Notes under the pieces: generated by a model
Databases searched by the model: none
Seen by the model: only the letters and a program-made list of their open reading frames with translations
What the model was told of the DNA's origin: nothing
In this document: positions 12,436-16,335 of the stretch, piece after piece
Position numbering within the stretch: position 1 is the stretch's first letter
Layout: every line of letters starts with the position of its first letter
Origin: Peptococcaceae bacterium
Lineage (GTDB): Bacteria > Bacillota > Peptococcia > DRI-13 > UBA5745
Reading direction: 5' to 3'
Assembly: GCA_031264885.1 (NCBI GenBank)
Contig: JAISDM010000103.1
Span: 1 to 16,335, forward strand
DNA length: 16,335 nt
Made by a program: the position numbers and the translations under genes

Positions 12436-15400
12436 ATGTTGCACAAAATGATAAGGCAGAAATTTACCCGTATCGTGGCTGCAATATTAGCCGTGTTTAT
12501 GATGATGGGTATCTTTCCGGTGCAGGTTAAAGCAGATATGCTTGATTCGATGTTTTTTGACGCCATCAAGGCCCAATTTAAGACCATCGGGGAAAAAATG
12601 ACCAAATTAAACGAACCTATTAGTGAAGGGGGGTTTGGCGGCGACTATAATTATTATATGGCTTGGTTGATCTCAGAGTGGTCACTCGTCGATACGGGTC
12701 AATTGGTTTTTGCCGCAGAAGGTAAGGATGGTAAGGATGGTAAAGACAATGTTGGCGCTAGCAATCCTAAGTATATCAAAGCAGGGAATTTAGACGGATG
12801 GTTACGCTTGCTGAATACCGCGTTGAGCAATAATAATGCTAAGTCGGGAGCGGAGGCACTGTTAAAAGAACAAATAGGAACTTTATCAAACGTCTTACCC
12901 GATGGCGCAAAAAATATGATCCTGGATTTTATTTCCGTCATAAAAAACCAACAATCATCATCAAATGAAGATTTTGCGACAGTAGTCGATGGATTTCTTC
13001 TGGATGCCACATATAGGAGTAATTTGCAGCTTTTATTGGAAGACATAAAACTTGCTCTTGACGCGAGCTATTCTGGCAAAGATACCAGCAAAAACCCCTA
13101 TACCGGCACAGAAGTTTTTTTGCAAGAGATAAAAGCATATATTAGTCCGATGTTTTATTCGGAAGCTGTTGAAACGAATTCTGAATCCGTCGTTGACATA
13201 AGCGTGATTTTTCAATCAGATGATGTGTCGACCATAACTATGTTGACTGAGGGAATAAAGCTATTGAAGGTGGTCAACAACGTTGTAACCACAAGCGACA
13301 GCCCAAATTCACTAGACAATCTCCTCGGCAGCAGAACTTTGGCGGATGTCGCTGTGGATTTCCTGGTATTGCAAGAGACAAGAGACCCCGGCGGCGACCC
13401 GGATGCGTTGAAAGCGCAGTTGGATGCGGTTCTCCCGCTCGCCAACGCAATGCTCAAGGGGAGTGCTCTGGATAAGGATGATCTGTTGGACGCGCTCCAG
13501 GAATTGGGCATCTTGGTTAGAGACAAGGATAGCGGCGCTATTAAAGATGTGAACATCGGCGAAGCGCTGGAACTGCTGGGGTTGGATGAGGCGGTTATCA
13601 AAGCCGGACTGACCAGCCTGTTTTCCAGAACCGTCAGTAAACTGACGGAATTTGTCAGTTTATTGCAAAGCGATGATCTGACGTTGGCAGAGTTGGATAG
13701 TCAGGCCGGTATTATTGTCAGCGGTCTTAGACAGGAAATCGGCAAAATCCTTCCGAATAGCGCGACTTGGGCGGATCAACCCAGAGAGAAGATTTACGAT
13801 TTTCTCGACGCCCTGCTGCCTTTGGCGAAGGATGTGACCAAGGCGCTTCTGCAGAAGGCTCATAAAGAGGACTATACCTGGCTGGAAACCCACACGGACG
13901 AAGTTCTCGGCTTATTCGAGGGTAAATATGAAGTACTCAGCCAATATTCAGAATTAGACCAATACAAGGATGAAATCAAGATATTGGTAAAAGCCGTTGG
14001 CTTTATCCATAGTGAACTCGTAGAACGGGAGATTGATTTTACCGATCCCGACTCCAATCCTGTCAATGAAATCTACACTCGTTTTATCGGCTACCTCAAT
14101 TTGAATGCCGATCAAGCAAGAACAGGCATTGAGAAAAAAATCCCCAAGATCCTGGATATCTTGAATACGTATTTCGAGCTGGATCCAGGTGCGATCGCCG
14201 ACATCCTCGTCAATATCGCTCAGGAATACTTGAACGGCAGTGATTTGGGCGCCTTTGCCGGCATGCTGAATCGAAAGCTTGTGCTGGATCTGGTATTTAA
14301 TGACGACAAAACTAACTTGTCGGAAACCGGGCTGACCCTTCTGGCCTCTACCTTTGTCAAAGGCGCGGTCGCCATTAAAGAGGAAATAAGGGCAAAGGAA
14401 ACTCAGATCACTGGCTTGGTGGGCGCGGCCAATAAGGTCTACACGAATGTCTACAGCGTTTATAACTATATCAACGCCCATCAGCGGGTTACCGTCACTG
14501 CGGAAACAAGCCCCATCACCGGCGGCGGTCCGGGTGTATACGCGACCCTGAGCAATGATTATGACGACTTCCTCTATGGCGGATCGGAGGTTCAGCATTC
14601 CGGCGGTTACGCCGCGTTCCTGCGGAATCTCGGTTTTACCTTCGAATATGTTATCACCGATGAAAAGACGGCTGAAAAAAGCGACGGCAGTCTACCTTTC
14701 ACCATTAAGGACAATCAAATCATGGGCGATGACAGTGTGGCGCCAGGTGGCTATACCGTCCCCGTCCAAGCCAGAGCAGTGTTTAAGTATAACAACAACC
14801 ACTATTACTGGTTTACCTTTGGGGAGACCGAAGTTGAATTCACGGTACCCGCGCTGGACGATGCCGTAGCACCGTCTATCGACACGCAACCAGCGGACGC
14901 AACCTACACCCAAAATGATACGGCGAGTCCTCTTACGGTGAACGCCAGCGTGAATGACGGCGGTACATTGTCTTATCAATGGTACAGCAACAGTTTGAAC
15001 AGCACCACCGGCGGTACGCCGGTCGGCTCTGACAACGATAGCTATACCCCACCCACAACAACAGTGGGCGTTACCTATTATTACGTTGAGATTACCAACA
15101 CCAATAATAACGTCACTGGCCAACCAAGTGTCTTCGTTACCAGTGATATCGCGGCAGTGACCGTGAACGCACCATCCGTTGACGCTCAAACACCGTCTAT
15201 CGACACTCAACCGGCAGACGCAACCTACACCCAAAATGATACGGCGAGCCCTCTTACGGTGGTCGCCGACGTGAATGACGGCGGTATATTGTCTTATCAG
15301 TGGTACAGCAACGGTTCAAACAACACCACCGGCGGTACGCCGGTCGGCTCTGGCAACGATAGCTATACCCCACCCACAACAACAGTGGGCGTTACCTATT

Positions 15401-16335
15401 ATTACGTTAAGATTACCAATACCAATAATAATGTCACTGGCCAACCAAGTGTCTTCGTTACCAGTGATATCGCAGCAGTGACCGTGACAAATCCCTCACC
15501 CGCGCGCACCTACGGAATCTCCTTAGATGTTCCCAGTTTCGGCTACACATTCGCTCCGCTCACGGGCGGCTATAGCGCTGGTGAGCTATCCCCATTGACC
15601 GTCACGGCGACGAATACCGGCAACCAGCCCACAGACGCGCTGAGCGTTGTTTTGTCCGGTTCAGACGCTGCCGCGTTTGAGCTCTTCAACACCACAATAT
15701 TGTCCATCACTGCGGGGAATACCGGTGTCTTCACCGTGACGCCCAAAATCGGCCTCCTGGCCGGGAGTTACAACGCGGCCGTCACAGTGAGCAACATAAG
15801 CAGGAATATTGATGAAACTTTCAATGTAAGTTTCACAGTAAATCCCGCGGTCAACAATCCCCCCGCCGATCAATCCGGCGGATCCACAGGCGGAGGCGGG
15901 TCTACTACGCCCACCCCTGGACCCGTCGTGGAAGAACCGACCGAAGACCCTGCCGTTGAGGAACCGACCACCGAAGAACCTCCCGAAGAGCCAGTGACTG
16001 AGGAACCCACCGAAGAGCCTGGCGTCGAAGAACCTACCGAAGAGTTCCCCACCGAAGAACCGACCGAGGAACCTGTGACTGAACCCGTCGTTGAACCCAG
16101 CACCGAGCCGGTCACCGAAGAACCCGTCACAGAAGAGCCCGTCACTGAAGAGCCCGTGACCGAAGAACCCACCACCGAACCGGTCGCCGAAGAGCCTACC
16201 ACGACAGCGCCTGCCGCCGGCGGCGGAGGCGGAGGAGGTGGTGGCGGCGGTGGTTCAGCCGCGGTGGTAACCACCACCACACAGCCCGTCACTCAAACCG
16301 TTGAGGACGAAGAGACGCCCGAGGGCGCGGCGGTG
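12436..16335 (+). CDS. large secreted surface protein with Ig-like repeats and Pro-Glu-Thr region, 3' end missing
   Basis: The frame runs 1300 codons from ATG 12436 to the window edge with no stop. Residues 1-33 are a Sec signal peptide (basic MLHKMIRQKFTR, hydrophobic IVAAILAVFMMMGIF, cleavage after VKA). About 35-680 is a helix-rich region of unknown family with a short collagen-like GKDGKDGKD at 96-104. A transition to beta-rich sequence follows. Two near-identical Ig-like repeats with SYQWYSN and TYYYV motifs span about 812-1018. A YGISLDVPSFGYTF...TNTGNQPT domain typical of Firmicutes surface proteins covers about 1026-1139. A Pro/Glu/Thr-rich stalk is at 1166-1255, then a run of 12 Gly (1262-1273). 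A wall anchor (SLH or sortase motif) is expected beyond the edge. AAGGAGG lies five bases before ATG. Function is probably adhesion or cell-envelope display; no enzyme motif is seen. Confidence 0.88.
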   Translation, partial: MLHKMIRQKFTRIVAAILAVFMMMGIFPVQVKADMLDSMFFDAIKAQFKTIGEKMTKLNEPISEGGFGGDYNYYMAWLISEWSLVDTGQLVFAAEGKDGKDGKDNVGASNPKYIKAGNLDGWLRLLNTALSNNNAKSGAEALLKEQIGTLSNVLPDGAKNMILDFISVIKNQQSSSNEDFATVVDGFLLDATYRSNLQLLLEDIKLALDASYSGKDTSKNPYTGTEVFLQEIKAYISPMFYSEAVETNSESVVDISVIFQSDDVSTITMLTEGIKLLKVVNNVVTTSDSPNSLDNLLGSRTLADVAVDFLVLQETRDPGGDPDALKAQLDAVLPLANAMLKGSALDKDDLLDALQELGILVRDKDSGAIKDVNIGEALELLGLDEAVIKAGLTSLFSRTVSKLTEFVSLLQSDDLTLAELDSQAGIIVSGLRQEIGKILPNSATWADQPREKIYDFLDALLPLAKDVTKALLQKAHKEDYTWLETHTDEVLGLFEGKYEVLSQYSELDQYKDEIKILVKAVGFIHSELVEREIDFTDPDSNPVNEIYTRFIGYLNLNADQARTGIEKKIPKILDILNTYFELDPGAIADILVNIAQEYLNGSDLGAFAGMLNRKLVLDLVFNDDKTNLSETGLTLLASTFVKGAVAIKEEIRAKETQITGLVGAANKVYTNVYSVYNYINAHQRVTVTAETSPITGGGPGVYATLSNDYDDFLYGGSEVQHSGGYAAFLRNLGFTFEYVITDEKTAEKSDGSLPFTIKDNQIMGDDSVAPGGYTVPVQARAVFKYNNNHYYWFTFGETEVEFTVPALDDAVAPSIDTQPADATYTQNDTASPLTVNASVNDGGTLSYQWYSNSLNSTTGGTPVGSDNDSYTPPTTTVGVTYYYVEITNTNNNVTGQPSVFVTSDIAAVTVNAPSVDAQTPSIDTQPADATYTQNDTASPLTVVADVNDGGILSYQWYSNGSNNTTGGTPVGSGNDSYTPPTTTVGVTYYYVKITNTNNNVTGQPSVFVTSDIAAVTVTNPSPARTYGISLDVPSFGYTFAPLTGGYSAGELSPLTVTATNTGNQPTDALSVVLSGSDAAAFELFNTTILSITAGNTGVFTVTPKIGLLAGSYNAAVTVSNISRNIDETFNVSFTVNPAVNNPPADQSGGSTGGGGSTTPTPGPVVEEPTEDPAVEEPTTEEPPEEPVTEEPTEEPGVEEPTEEFPTEEPTEEPVTEPVVEPSTEPVTEEPVTEEPVTEEPVTEEPTTEPVAEEPTTTAPAAGGGGGGGGGGGGSAAVVTTTTQPVTQTVEDEETPEGAAV
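14871..15486 (+). repeat. tandem duplication of an Ig-like domain, 321-bp period
   Basis: Bases 14871-15165 recur at 15192-15486. By eye I count about 20 differences over roughly 295 bases. The 107-codon period keeps frame. Differences cluster in two patches (near 14940-14955 and 14993-15005 in the first copy), while the last third is nearly identical, as after recent duplication or gene conversion. Confidence 0.9.
15931..16200 (+). repeat. degenerate Pro-Glu-Thr (EEPTEEP) repeat tract
   Basis: About 90 codons built from EEPT/EEPV/TEEP-like units. This encodes an extended, acidic, likely wall-spanning stalk in the surface protein. The minus strand over this tract shows a spurious repetitive open frame (GSSVTGSS-like), which is an antisense artefact. 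Confidence 0.85.

Noticed and set aside
15870..16292. A 140-codon minus-strand frame of GSSVTGSS-like repeats with a poly-proline run
   Set aside because: It is the reverse complement of the EEPTEEP and poly-glycine coding tract; the repetitiveness is inherited from the sense strand.

Overview
The window reads as accessory chromosomal DNA from an anaerobic Gram-positive bacterium, most likely an uncultured gut-type member of the Bacillota (Clostridia). The basis is the strong AGGAGG-type ribosome binding sites, the TTG starts, the oxygen-sensitive-looking flavin/iron-sulfur enoate reductases of the bile-acid BaiCD type, and a large secreted Ig-like/Pro-Glu-Thr surface protein. There is no rRNA, tRNA or other phylogenetic marker, so the placement is an inference. 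Most of the window is fairly GC-rich; the stretch from about 11740 to 13300 is clearly more AT-rich.

Layout. 1-1260 is a MATE efflux protein whose start lies off the left edge. It converges on a nitroreductase (1323-1883, minus) that has its own near-consensus promoter. Next come a two-helix DUF2798 protein (2032-2247, TTG start) and a CapA-like metallophosphatase-fold protein (2356-3402). A mosaic of palindromic intergenic repeats fills 3473-3743.

3777-11349 is a metabolic module. A minus-strand AraC-family regulator with two complete AraC DNA-binding domains diverges from an operon of a BaiCD-like flavin enoate reductase, a short-chain dehydrogenase (SDR), a six-helix small membrane protein and a second flavin enoate reductase. 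A second SDR converges on the operon from the minus strand. A 20-bp dyad in the divergent promoter region is the best candidate operator. The two reductases have different iron-sulfur cysteine spacings: one matches 2,4-dienoyl-CoA reductase, the other matches trimethylamine dehydrogenase. The gene set suggests stepwise hydride transfer to a C=C bond and a carbonyl/alcohol of a cyclic enone such as a steroid, bile-acid-like or plant-derived compound. No CoA ligase, CoA transferase or dehydratase is present, so this is not a bai operon as known. The substrate cannot be read from sequence.

A perfect 53-bp palindrome (11392-11444) sits over the probable promoter of the second SDR. Beyond it lies another copy of the repeat mosaic (11547-11730), so repeats bracket the module. 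11740-12435 has no gene but is rich in signals: a perfect-consensus sigma-70 promoter, repeated TTTCNNGAAA dyads, a 17-bp inverted repeat enclosing an intrinsic terminator (a candidate small RNA or attenuated leader), a second promoter and a structured leader. From 12436 to the right edge an open frame of 1300 codons without a stop encodes the N-terminal part of a secreted surface protein.
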